A stretch of DNA of 14,667 nucleotides, from the NCBI GenBank assembly GCA_016212845.1, contig JACRDR010000162.1, positions 1-14,667 on the forward strand, in the 5' to 3' direction. Positions 1-8,099 of the stretch are shown here, piece after piece. Origin of the DNA: Elusimicrobiota bacterium. GTDB lineage: Bacteria; Elusimicrobiota; Elusimicrobia; UBA1565; JACRDR01. Within the stretch, counting starts at the first letter, position 1; each line of letters begins with the position of its first letter. The notes below the pieces were generated by a model, which was not told where the DNA came from, searched no databases, and saw only the letters and a program-made list of their open reading frames with translations. The position numbers and the translations under genes were made by a program.

Positions 1-45
1 GAGCGGCTCGATCCCGGGCATCGAATCACTCGATAGAACGTCCAT
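1..45 (-). CDS. Possible 5' end of a divergent gene running off the left edge
   Basis: Reading leftwards from an ATG at 45-43, the frame stays open to the window edge for 15 codons (MDVLSSDSMPGIEPL). A GGAGG-like element (complement of 58-62) lies 12 bases upstream, rather far for a Shine-Dalgarno. The arrangement would be divergent from the CvpA-like gene. Fifteen codons are too few to recognise a family or rule out chance. Confidence 0.22.
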   Translation of the reverse strand, partial: MDVLSSDSMPGIEPL

Positions 46-80
46 TCTCGCTTAGCGCCTCCGGCACGGACCGCAAGTGA

Positions 81-86
81 TACAAT
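81..86 (+). promoter_or_regulatory. Extended -10 promoter element of the CvpA-like gene
   Basis: TACAAT (5/6 to TATAAT) is preceded by TG at 78-79, giving an extended -10 (TGA-TACAAT). It ends nine bases before the ATG at 96. There is no Shine-Dalgarno in those nine bases and no convincing -35 at 16-18 bp upstream. Transcription would start almost at the ATG, implying a leaderless or near-leaderless mRNA. Confidence 0.5.
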
Positions 87-95
87 CGCGGCTTC

Positions 96-818
96 ATGCG
101 ACTCGACTTGTGGCTTCTCGGCGTGATCGTCGTCTTCGGGCTTCTTGGCGCGTTTTCGGGGGCGGTGGCGCAAGCGGCGCAGTGGGTCGCTTTGGCGCTC
201 GCCTACGCGACCGCCAAGCCCCTCACCGAGGCGATCGGTCCGGGAGCGCTTTCCTTCCTCCCTCCGGCCGCCGCGCCCGTCGCGTTGCGCGTCCTCGTCA
301 TGCTCGCGGTCTACATCGGCGCCCGGCTGCTGCTGGGGACGATCCTCGGAAAGTTCCTTCCGCCGGGCCCCCTCCGCGGCACGAACCGCGCGGCCGGCGC
401 GGCGATGGGGGCGGCTAAGGGGGGCGTGCTCGTTTGGGTGCTCCTCTCGGTCGTGATCGCCTTCGACGAGCCGCTGTCTAAGGCCGGCTGGGACCTCGAC
501 AAGCTCGCGGGGGACTCGCACTTTCTGGCGTTCACCCGCAGGCACGCCCTGATGGACGCGGTGCGCTGGTCCTTCCTCGACGGCGCGAAGAAGCTCGCCG
601 CCGTCCGCTCCGACCCGAAGGCGGCCGCCGAGCTCATGAAGGACCCGGACGTCCAAGCGGCGCTCGAGGACCCCGAGCTTAAGGCGATCTTCGCGGACCC
701 GGAGCTCCAGAAGGCCCTCCAAGAGATGGACGTGAGCGCCCTTATGAAGGACCCGCGCATCCAAAAGCTCCTCTCCGACCCCGACGCCGTCAAGAAGCTC
801 AGCGCGCTCGGACAGTAG
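96..818 (+). CDS. CvpA-family membrane protein with C-terminal DP nonapeptide repeats
   Basis: The 240-residue protein has four hydrophobic segments (about residues 4-24, 28-42, 62-84 and 106-123). It is rich in Gly/Ala with the GxxxG-like patterns typical of CvpA/colicin V production family inner-membrane proteins. Members of that family are linked to colicin V secretion and envelope homeostasis, but their biochemical role is poorly defined. After the membrane part, a charged cytoplasmic or periplasmic tail contains six tandem 9-residue units starting at residues 183, 192, 201, 210, 219 and 228. Five begin with Asp-Pro and are followed by amphipathic helix residues. This resembles the DP/STI1 repeats of Hop-type co-chaperones. 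The ATG at 96 is preceded by an extended -10 element and no Shine-Dalgarno. The agmatinase gene follows 39 bases downstream with its own -10-like box, so co-transcription is not required. Family call is confident; function is not. Confidence 0.8.
   Translation: MRLDLWLLGVIVVFGLLGAFSGAVAQAAQWVALALAYATAKPLTEAIGPGALSFLPPAAAPVALRVLVMLAVYIGARLLLGTILGKFLPPGPLRGTNRAAGAAMGAAKGGVLVWVLLSVVIAFDEPLSKAGWDLDKLAGDSHFLAFTRRHALMDAVRWSFLDGAKKLAAVRSDPKAAAELMKDPDVQAALEDPELKAIFADPELQKALQEMDVSALMKDPRIQKLLSDPDAVKKLSALGQ
642..803 (+). repeat. Six in-frame 27-bp degenerate repeats coding DPxxQxxLx units
   Basis: These codons encode residues 183-236 of the CvpA-like protein as six exact nine-residue units: DPDVQAALE, DPELKAIFA, DPELQKALQ, EMDVSALMK, DPRIQKLLS and DPDAVKKLS. 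The period is invariant with no insertions. The fourth unit has lost the DP. DNA identity between units is modest, so the repeats are old and constrained at the protein level rather than recent slippage products. An additional DP at residues 173-174 lies one residue out of phase. Confidence 0.8.
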
Positions 819-844
819 TCGCCGCGGCCGCGCCGAACAAAAAG

Positions 845-850
845 TAGAAT
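845..850 (+). promoter_or_regulatory. -10 element of the agmatinase gene
   Basis: TAGAAT ends seven bases before the ATG at 858, following an A-rich run (839-843). The intervening AGCCGTC contains no Shine-Dalgarno. No -35 match is seen. The position predicts a transcript beginning at or next to the start codon. Confidence 0.45.
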
Positions 851-857
851 AGCCGTC

Positions 858-1895
858 ATGACCGCCTTCGATCCGAATTCCGCCGCCGACGGAGGGCTGT
901 TTGGCCTTCCATGCACCGAACAGGACTCCGCGCTCGTCGTCGTGCCCGTGCCGTGGGAGGCGACGACGTCCTACGGCGGCGGCACCTCCAAGGGACCGTC
1001 GGCGATCTTCGAGGCGAGCGCGCAGATCGACCTCTTCGACGCCGAGGTGCATAAGCCCTACGAGCCCGGCATCTTCATGCGTCCCGAGTCGAAGGAGGTG
1101 GCCGGCTGGAACAAGCTCGCGAAGGCGGCCGCCCAGAAGATCATCAAGAACGGCGGGAAAGCCGACAAGGCGGAGCTTAAGAAGGCCCTAAAAACGGCCA
1201 ACGAGCTCGGCGGCAAGCTCAACGATTGGGTCTACGGCGAGACGAGCGAGCTGATGAAGGCCGGCAAGATCGTCGGCGTCGTCGGCGGCGATCATTCCGT
1301 ACCGCTTGGCGCGTTCAAGGCCGCGACCGAGAACTACGGCGAGTTCGGGTTGCTGCACTTCGACGCGCACATCGACATGCGCGACGCCTACGAGGGCTTC
1401 ACGTTCTCGCACGCCTCCATCATGCGCAACGCGATGGGAGCGCTGCCCAAGATCCGCAAGATCGTGCAGGTCGGCATCCGCGACTTTTGCGAGCAGGAAG
1501 ACGAGTACATTCGCGGACTCGGCCACCGCGCCGACGTGTTCCACCAGGCGTCGCTCGAGCGGCGGCGCTTTCTCGGCGAGCCGTGGGATCGCGTCGCGAC
1601 CGAGATCGTGAACTCGCTGCCCAAGCAGGTCTGGATCACTTTTGACATCGACGGCCTCGACCCGCGTTATTGTCCTGGAACGGGCACGCCGGTCCCCGGC
1701 GGATTGGACTTAGCCGAGGCGAACCGGATCTTCTCGATCCTCGCCCGGTCCGGCCGGAAGATCCTGGGCTTCGACCTGGTCGAAGTGGCCCCGTCGAACG
1801 GGAGCGAGTGGGACGCCAACGTCGCGATGCGCCTGCTCTACAAGATGGCCGCGTGGACGTTCGTCAGCCGCGGCCTCTGCCACCCGCGAATATAA
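858..1895 (+). CDS. speB: Agmatinase-family ureohydrolase (putrescine formation)
   Basis: The 345-residue protein carries the full dimanganese-site signature of the arginase/agmatinase family: GGDHS at 143-147, DAHID at 169-173 and DIDGLD at 263-268, followed by a PGTGTPVPGG segment. SHASI at 184-188 replaces the HG[TS]-type segment of E. coli agmatinase. The usual reaction is agmatine + water -> putrescine + urea in the cytoplasm. The protein is about 40 residues longer than E. coli SpeB because of a Lys/Ala-rich insertion around residues 84-124, before the GGDHS motif. A similar insertion with an EGFTFSHASIM-like segment is, as I recall, typical of the 'agmatinase family protein' of Bacteroidota. 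Neighbouring speA on the opposite strand supports agmatine as substrate. Other guanidino substrates (aminopropylagmatine, guanidinobutyrate) are possible. The ATG at 858 is the only sensible start, directly after the -10 box. Its stop is 3 bases from the stop of the convergent operon. Confidence 0.85.
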   Translation: MTAFDPNSAADGGLFGLPCTEQDSALVVVPVPWEATTSYGGGTSKGPSAIFEASAQIDLFDAEVHKPYEPGIFMRPESKEVAGWNKLAKAAAQKIIKNGGKADKAELKKALKTANELGGKLNDWVYGETSELMKAGKIVGVVGGDHSVPLGAFKAATENYGEFGLLHFDAHIDMRDAYEGFTFSHASIMRNAMGALPKIRKIVQVGIRDFCEQEDEYIRGLGHRADVFHQASLERRRFLGEPWDRVATEIVNSLPKQVWITFDIDGLDPRYCPGTGTPVPGGLDLAEANRIFSILARSGRKILGFDLVEVAPSNGSEWDANVAMRLLYKMAAWTFVSRGLCHPRI

Positions 1896-1898
1896 CGA

Positions 1899-2527
1899 TC
1901 AGTCGTCGTCGCCCTGGTTCATCAGCGCGAACGGCAGGACGATCGGGAGCAGGATCAGCTCGCCCCAGTCCTCCCAGTCGATGTAGGCCCCGAAGAAGTA
2001 CAGGAATAAGCCGACGATCGTCACGCCCGCGAGGAACTTGGCGCCCCGGCTGCGGCTCTTGAAGGCGAGAACGATGCCGAGGGTGCTCCCGATCAGGACG
2101 CCCTGTCCCCAGGGTCCCACGTCGAAGAGCGGACCGGCCCAGCTGACCAGGCTCACCACGAGCAGGATTTGGCAGAGCGTGATCCACGCTTTGCGGTCGG
2201 GCATGAGCGCCCGGTGGGCGGCCGCGGCCGCGCCGAGTTCCGCGCGGTCGTGGACGCAGCCGAGCGAGCAGTTGAACTCGGGCTTCATATCCGGCCGCCC
2301 GCGCGCGTTGTAGCGCCCTCCGCAGGCCAGCACGTACCAATCCTCGTTGCCCACCAGCAGGTAGCCCACGATCATCTTGAGCAGCGCGGCGACGAACAGC
2401 ATCGCGGCGGCGATGCCGAGCGGTCCCCGGTTGGAGAGGGGGAACGACAGGTAGGCGCGGAAGACTTTTACGAAATAGACTCCGGCGACCGCGGTGAGGC
2501 CGATCAGCAGCCGGTCCAGCAGGAGCA

Positions 2528-2528
<1 letters not shown>
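1899..2528 (-). CDS. Unknown polytopic membrane protein translationally coupled to speA
   Basis: The 209-residue protein starts at a GTG whose G is the last base of the speA stop (TAGTG), with no Shine-Dalgarno, so it is probably made by termination-reinitiation. Hydrophobic segments lie at about residues 7-23, 36-59, 116-135, 141-156, 163-183 and a shorter one at 190-203, giving five or six membrane spans. Between spans 2 and 3 is a soluble loop (60-114) with three cysteines (C69, C87, C91; the last two as CSLGC) and H93. This could bind a metal or form a disulfide. A fourth Cys, C119, lies in span 3. The tail ends in three aspartates. I do not recognise the family. It is the last gene of an operon with the DHS-like gene and speA, so a role in polyamine transport or sensing is a reasonable guess, with no residue-level evidence. 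The frame upstream of the GTG is inside speA and reads as a shadow. Confidence 0.75.
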
Positions 2529-4524
<1,996 letters not shown>

Positions 4525-4525
<1 letters not shown>

Positions 4526-5577
4526 TACTTCTGCGCGGCGACCAGCTCGCCCCGGTTCAGGAACTGGTTGAACCGCTTCGCGGTGCGGCCCTTCCAGTTG
4601 CCCTTGTGGTACGCGTAGCCCGCGACGAGCGGGAAGGCGAGCGTCGCTTCGGCGTAGACCATCTGCTCGTAGACGACGTCCACCTTGCCCCAGGAGCACG
4701 CTTCCTTCAGCGTGGAGCCGGAGAGCGCGCCGTCGCGCTCGTCGGCCACGGTGATCTGGACCGCGTACTTGTGCATCGCGGCTTCGATGCCGATCATCTC
4801 GGCCGCGACCACGATGTCCTGGGCGAAATTCTTCGGCACGCCGCCGCCGATCATGATGAGACCGGTGTCGCCGGCCTCGAGCTTCATGCGCGTCATCTCG
4901 ACGAAGTCCTTCGCGGAGTCGCAGGAGACGTGCTTCTCAGGGTTGTGCCACTGGTGGTGCAGCAGGCCCATGCCGGCGGAGCAGTCCGAGAACGCGGGGA
5001 CGAAGATCGGAACGCCCTTCTGGTAGCAGACGTCGACGATGGAGTCCTTCACCTTGCAGTTCTTCTGGAGATACTTGCCCATCTCCTCGATGATCTCGCG
5101 GGAGGAGTACGGCCGCGGCTCGAGGGTTCCGAGGATCTCGGAGATGGTGTTGTCGCACTCGCCGAGCTCGTCCTCGTCGATGTACGTGTCGTAGATGCGG
5201 TCGACGCGGACGCTTCTGAGCTCCTTGTCGTTCGCGAAGACGTTGCCGCGGTAGTGCTTGTAGCCGAGCGCCTCGAAGAAGTCCTGGTCGACGATGTTGG
5301 CGCCCGTCGAGCAGATCGCGTCGACCATGTTGTTCTTCACGAGGTCGTACACGACTTTCTTGAGGCCGGCGGAGAACAGCGAGCCCGCGAGGCAGAGGAT
5401 GACCGAGCAGTCCTTGTCGGCGAGCATCCGGTCGTAGATCTGAGCGGCGCGGGCCGTGTTGCGGGCCTGGAACGCCATCTTGCCCATCGCGTCGACCAAG
5501 GGAACGACGTTCAGCTTGGTGATGTCGATGTGCTCGATTTGCTCTTTCAGCAGATCCTTCTTCCGGACGTTAGCCAT
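4525..5577 (-). CDS. Deoxyhypusine synthase-like enzyme (probable homospermidine synthase)
   Basis: The 350-residue protein belongs to the deoxyhypusine synthase family: GSLFSAG at 65-71, STGANIVDQDF at 90-100 in the NAD-binding region, GGGVPKNF at 244-251, and SWGK at 295-298. K298 corresponds to the lysine of the eukaryotic enzyme that holds the aminobutyl intermediate. Bacteria lack eIF5A, so the acceptor must be a small amine. Characterised bacterial and cyanobacterial DHS-like proteins make homospermidine from putrescine (or with spermidine). The eukaryotic KHH segment is PKNF here, so the first active-site His is replaced by Asn, a feature I associate with the bacterial branch. The gene leads an operon with speA and a membrane protein. 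ATG at 5577-5575 is preceded by AGGG six bases upstream (5584-5587) and a TATACT box (5597-5602), so this gene, unlike many neighbours, has a short leader. Confidence 0.88.
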
Positions 5578-5596
5578 TTCGCACCCTGTCTCGTTG

Positions 5597-5602
5597 AGTA
5601 TA
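5597..5602 (-). promoter_or_regulatory. -10 element of the DHS-like/speA operon
   Basis: On the minus strand this reads TATACT (5/6 match), 19 bases before the ATG. This leaves a leader of about 12 bases that includes the AGGG ribosome-binding element at 5584-5587. The -35 position falls in the alternating CG tract at 5607-5622 and shows no good TTGACA match. Confidence 0.45.
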
Positions 5603-5606
5603 GAAT

Positions 5607-5622
5607 CGCGCGTACGCGCGCG
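5607..5622. repeat. 16-bp alternating pyrimidine-purine tract containing a 14-bp palindrome
   Basis: The sequence CGCGCGTACGCGCGCG alternates strictly C/T with G/A over 16 bases. Its first 14 bases (5607-5620) are a perfect palindrome centred on TA. It lies just upstream of the TATACT box of the minus-strand polyamine operon, in the divergent spacer with the HAD-like gene. Such tracts can adopt Z-DNA under negative supercoiling, and the palindrome could equally be a dimeric repressor site. Confidence 0.5.
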
Positions 5623-5668
5623 TTCGACGCATCATGATACCAATATTCGTCTCTCTCGTCGAGTTTTG

Positions 5669-5674
5669 TACACT
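5669..5674 (+). promoter_or_regulatory. -10 element of the HAD-like gene
   Basis: TACACT ends eight bases before the ATG at 5683. The spacer TCGCGTCC has no Shine-Dalgarno. The -35 window (around 5646-5651, TTCGTC) is weak. This is the same leaderless-like geometry as at 81, 845, 11325 and others. Confidence 0.4.
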
Positions 5675-5682
5675 TCGCGTCC

Positions 5683-6783
5683 ATGTGGTGGGCCCTCGCG
5701 GCGTACTTTTCGCTCGCCTCCATTCAGCCTAAAAGCGCGCAGGCCGCGCCGCAGGCGAAGTCGGAGGCCACGCGCCCGCGCCGTCGCCCGCGCTACAAGG
5801 ACCTCAAGCGTCCGCGACGCACCGGCCCGCCGGAGATCCTGCGGGAGGCCGGCTGGAAGCCCGAGGTGAAGAAGGCGCTCGAGACCCTCGTATTCGAGAA
5901 GGGCGACTCGAACCGGAACTATTCCGCCGAGTGGCCGCCGGTCGCGGTGATCGTGCTCGACGACATCGCGTTCGCGCATCACTCCGGCGAGGTCGCCTTC
6001 CTTCGGCTGGTCGAGCGCGCGGAGTTCCGCTTCAACGACGCGTGGTGGAAGCGCATCCCCGCCGACTACCGCGACCGGGCGCGCCGCGACTACAAGCGCT
6101 TCTCGGAGCGGTCCGAGTCGACGTGGCAGCACGACGAGGACTGGCTCGACTGGCGCAAGCAGCTTTTCTCGTCCTACGACCTCATCTGCCGCCGCGAGGG
6201 ACGCCGCGCGTGCCGCACGTGGCTGACGTCGGTGATGACCGGCTACACCGAGGCCGAGTGCGAGGCGTACATGCGTGAGACCGTCGATGAGGCGCTTCGC
6301 GAGCCGTTTCGCTTCGAGGAAATCCGCGCGCACGCCGGCGACGAGAAGCCGATCCCCGCGCCGCGAGGCGTGCGCCGCGTGCCCGCGATGCAGGAGCTGG
6401 TGAAGCGCCTCCTCGAGTCCGGCTTCGACGTGTGGGCGCTGAGCTCGTCGAACCAGTGGGTCGCCGAAATCGTCGCCGCCCGCTACGGCATCGACCCGAG
6501 CCGCGTCGTCGGCGTGCGCACGAAGGTGCTCAACCAGCGGCTGCAGACCGACATCATCGATCCCGTGCCGATCGGGCCGGGCACCGCCGAGTCCGTCGTG
6601 GTCTTTATCGGCCGCGACCCCGCGCTCGTCGTCTCGGATTCCTCCGACATCGAAGTGCTCCAGCACGGCAAGGGCCTTCGCGTGGGCATCGACCGCGGCG
6701 AGCCGCAGTTCAACGCGCGCGCGACCGACAAGGGCTGGCTCCTCCAGCCGCCGCTGCCTATCGGCTCGCCCGAGGCCGAATGA
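5683..6783 (+). CDS. Secreted HAD-fold protein with degenerate catalytic motif I
   Basis: The 366-residue protein begins with a hydrophobic segment (residues 1-14) followed by SAQAAP at 18-23, consistent with a signal peptide cut after A21, although its n-region lacks a positive charge. A basic stretch follows (31-46). The core fits the HAD phosphatase superfamily of the phosphoserine/phosphorylcholine phosphatase type. A hydrophobic strand ends in VLDDIAF (91-97), then SGEVAF and a helical cap with a Trp-rich region (120-180). Motif II is WALSSSNQW (251-259) and the C-terminal motif is GRDPALVVSDSSDIEVL (310-326) with D319 and D322. Motif I should read DxDxT. Aligning through the following GE, the nucleophile position is Val91 and only the second Asp (D93) remains, so catalysis is doubtful. 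The downstream lipid kinase overlaps it by four bases (ATGA), suggesting a shared transcript. Substrate unknown. Confidence 0.65.
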   Translation: MWWALAAYFSLASIQPKSAQAAPQAKSEATRPRRRPRYKDLKRPRRTGPPEILREAGWKPEVKKALETLVFEKGDSNRNYSAEWPPVAVIVLDDIAFAHHSGEVAFLRLVERAEFRFNDAWWKRIPADYRDRARRDYKRFSERSESTWQHDEDWLDWRKQLFSSYDLICRREGRRACRTWLTSVMTGYTEAECEAYMRETVDEALREPFRFEEIRAHAGDEKPIPAPRGVRRVPAMQELVKRLLESGFDVWALSSSNQWVAEIVAARYGIDPSRVVGVRTKVLNQRLQTDIIDPVPIGPGTAESVVVFIGRDPALVVSDSSDIEVLQHGKGLRVGIDRGEPQFNARATDKGWLLQPPLPIGSPEAE

Positions 6784-7706
6784 AGGCGCTTTTCATCGTG
6801 AACCCGGCCGCCGGCCACGGCAAGGCGACCGCTCGGTGGCAAGCGATCGTGGCCGAGGTCCGCGCGGGCCATCCGGCGACGGAAGTCTGGCACACGCGCG
6901 CGCACGGCGACGGCGCGACGCTCGCGAGGCAGGGACTCGCGCAGGGCTTCGAGGCGATCCTCGCGGTCGGCGGCGACGGAACGCTGAGCGAGGTGATCGA
7001 CGGGTTTCTCTCGGCTCCGGCCGCGGACCGCGCGCACGCGGTCGCCGGGACCTGGCCCGCCGGCTCCGGCTGCGACACCGCGCGCCATCTCGGCCTCTCG
7101 CCGAACATGGGTCCGCAAAAGCTCCTGGCCATGCTCAAGGGGCGCCGGGTGAAGCGCTTCGACGCCGGGCTCGTCCACTTCACGACCGAAGAAGGGGGGA
7201 GCGGCTCTCGCTGGTTCATGAACATCGCCGCGCTCGGCCTGGCCGGCTCGGTCGTGCGCGAGATCAACAGGCGAGGCAAGCCGTTGGGCGGGACCGGCAC
7301 CTACTTGGTGGCCTCCCTGCTCGGGCTGCTCACGGCCAAGGAGCGGCCGATCCGGCTGGTCGTCGACGGGGCCGTCGAGCCTCCGGCCGCGCTCCATACC
7401 GCGATCATCGCCAATTCCTCCACTTTCGGCGGCGGCATGCGGATCGCCGACGGCGCCGACCTGGAAGACGGGAAGTTCGACTTCGTCACCATCGGCGGGT
7501 CGAAATGGCGATTGCTCCTTAATTTTCCGAAGATTTATCGCGGCGCGCATTTCGGCGTGGAAGGGGTTTCCCGGCGCCACGTCCGCCGGGTCGAGGCCTC
7601 CGCCGACGGGGACGTCTGGCTGAATATCGACGGCGAGGGCCTGGGAAAGCTCCCCGCGGTGTTCGAGATGCACCCGGGAGTCCTACCTTTCTTGGTACCC
7701 AGTTGA
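6780..7706 (+). CDS. YegS/BmrU-type diacylglycerol or lipid kinase
   Basis: The 308-residue protein has the DAGK catalytic-domain layout: NPAAGHGK at 8-15, the nucleotide-binding GGDGT at 64-68, PAGSGCDTAR at 93-102, FGGGMRIADGADLEDGKFD in the C-terminal half, and an IDGE-type element near the C-terminus. This family phosphorylates diacylglycerol or related lipids at the inner face of the membrane, recycling phospholipid head-group turnover products. The usual GTxND segment reads GSGCD, with the Asp retained; GSG is also seen in long-chain-base kinases, so the exact lipid is open. The ATG at 6780 overlaps the preceding TGA by ATGA and there is no separate Shine-Dalgarno, so translation is probably coupled to the HAD-like gene. 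The open frame extends back into that gene, but the N-terminus MKALFIVNPAAG is typical of the family. Confidence 0.88.
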   Translation: MKALFIVNPAAGHGKATARWQAIVAEVRAGHPATEVWHTRAHGDGATLARQGLAQGFEAILAVGGDGTLSEVIDGFLSAPAADRAHAVAGTWPAGSGCDTARHLGLSPNMGPQKLLAMLKGRRVKRFDAGLVHFTTEEGGSGSRWFMNIAALGLAGSVVREINRRGKPLGGTGTYLVASLLGLLTAKERPIRLVVDGAVEPPAALHTAIIANSSTFGGGMRIADGADLEDGKFDFVTIGGSKWRLLLNFPKIYRGAHFGVEGVSRRHVRRVEASADGDVWLNIDGEGLGKLPAVFEMHPGVLPFLVPS

Positions 7707-7773
7707 TTTCGGATTTTCTTTTTAGGAGAATTCCTGAGCCCGCCGAGATATCTCAACAAAGGGGAGACGCGCG
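7707..7773. other. AT-richer intergenic leader before the 100-residue gene
   Basis: This 67-base gap is T-rich at its left (7715-7723). It holds AGGAGAATTCCT (an imperfect palindrome ending at 7735), a perfect 10-bp palindrome GAGATATCTC at 7745-7754, and a strong Shine-Dalgarno AAGGGGAG at 7759-7766. No consensus -35/-10 pair stands out and no hairpin with a U-run is convincing. The region probably contains the promoter of the three-gene operon that follows. Confidence 0.4.
7759..7766 (+). promoter_or_regulatory. Ribosome binding site that fixes a TTG start
   Basis: AAGGGGAG is seven bases upstream of TTG at 7774. The frame upstream of this TTG has only a few codons before a TGA at 7735-7737 and no ATG or GTG, so the Shine-Dalgarno decides in favour of the TTG start. 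Confidence 0.65.
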
Positions 7774-8076
7774 TTGAAACTAAAAAAATCGAACCAAGAG
7801 GTGGGAGACCTGTTCGTAACCGACACGGCCATCATGGTGAAGCTTCTGCCGAGCCGGAAGGTGGGTACCAAGCCGATCCGCTGGTTCAATAACGGAACCG
7901 TAACCAACGCCCGTTCCGCCGCGAAGGACATCTCGGCCTTGATCGGCAAGGTCCGCCGCAAGTCTAGCGTCGTGCGCGGCCTCACCGTCATGACCGACCG
8001 CGGCCTCCGCTTCGATCTCTCCGAAAGCGGACTTCCCGAGGCGGTCGAGAAAGCCGGCTTCGACGTCCTCAACTAA
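7774..8076 (+). CDS. Unknown 100-residue basic protein, first gene of the SDR/ALDH operon
   Basis: I do not recognise this protein. It has 100 residues, is Lys/Arg-rich and has no membrane segment, signal or cysteine. It looks like a small compact alpha/beta domain: a basic N-terminus (KLKKSNQ), a hydrophobic strand VTDTAIMVKLLP (15-26), an Asn/Arg-rich segment RWFNNGTVTNARSAAKD (36-52), and a second half with SSVVRGLTVMTDRGLRFDL (64-82). Codon use matches its neighbours, and it has one of the best Shine-Dalgarno sequences in the window with a TTG start, which often marks controlled translation. The SDR gene begins 23 bases after its stop, also with a good Shine-Dalgarno, so co-transcription is likely. 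Confidence 0.7.
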   Translation: MKLKKSNQEVGDLFVTDTAIMVKLLPSRKVGTKPIRWFNNGTVTNARSAAKDISALIGKVRRKSSVVRGLTVMTDRGLRFDLSESGLPEAVEKAGFDVLN

Positions 8077-8086
8077 GAAGAGCCGG

Positions 8087-8093
8087 AAGGAAG
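8087..8093 (+). promoter_or_regulatory. Ribosome binding site of the SDR gene
   Basis: AAGGAAG, within GGAAGGAAG at 8085-8093, lies six bases before the ATG at 8100. It is one of the few clear Shine-Dalgarno sequences in the window and confirms the start. Confidence 0.65.
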
Positions 8094-8099
8094 CCCCAA

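Noticed and set aside
4526..4699. Upstream ATG start for speA at 4699
   Set aside because: It would place 58 arginine-rich residues, encoded in another frame of the DHS-like gene, ahead of a normal SpeA N-terminus; the GTG at 4525 gives the expected protein.
5601..5606. A plus-strand TAGAAT overlapping the minus-strand TATACT
   Set aside because: It could be a second promoter for the HAD-like gene with a ~70-base leader, but the closer TACACT fits the pattern of the window better and no -35 supports it.
7684..7725. Intrinsic terminator after the lipid kinase gene
   Set aside because: The only stem (TACC/GGTA) is four base pairs and the T-rich stretch is displaced from it and interrupted.
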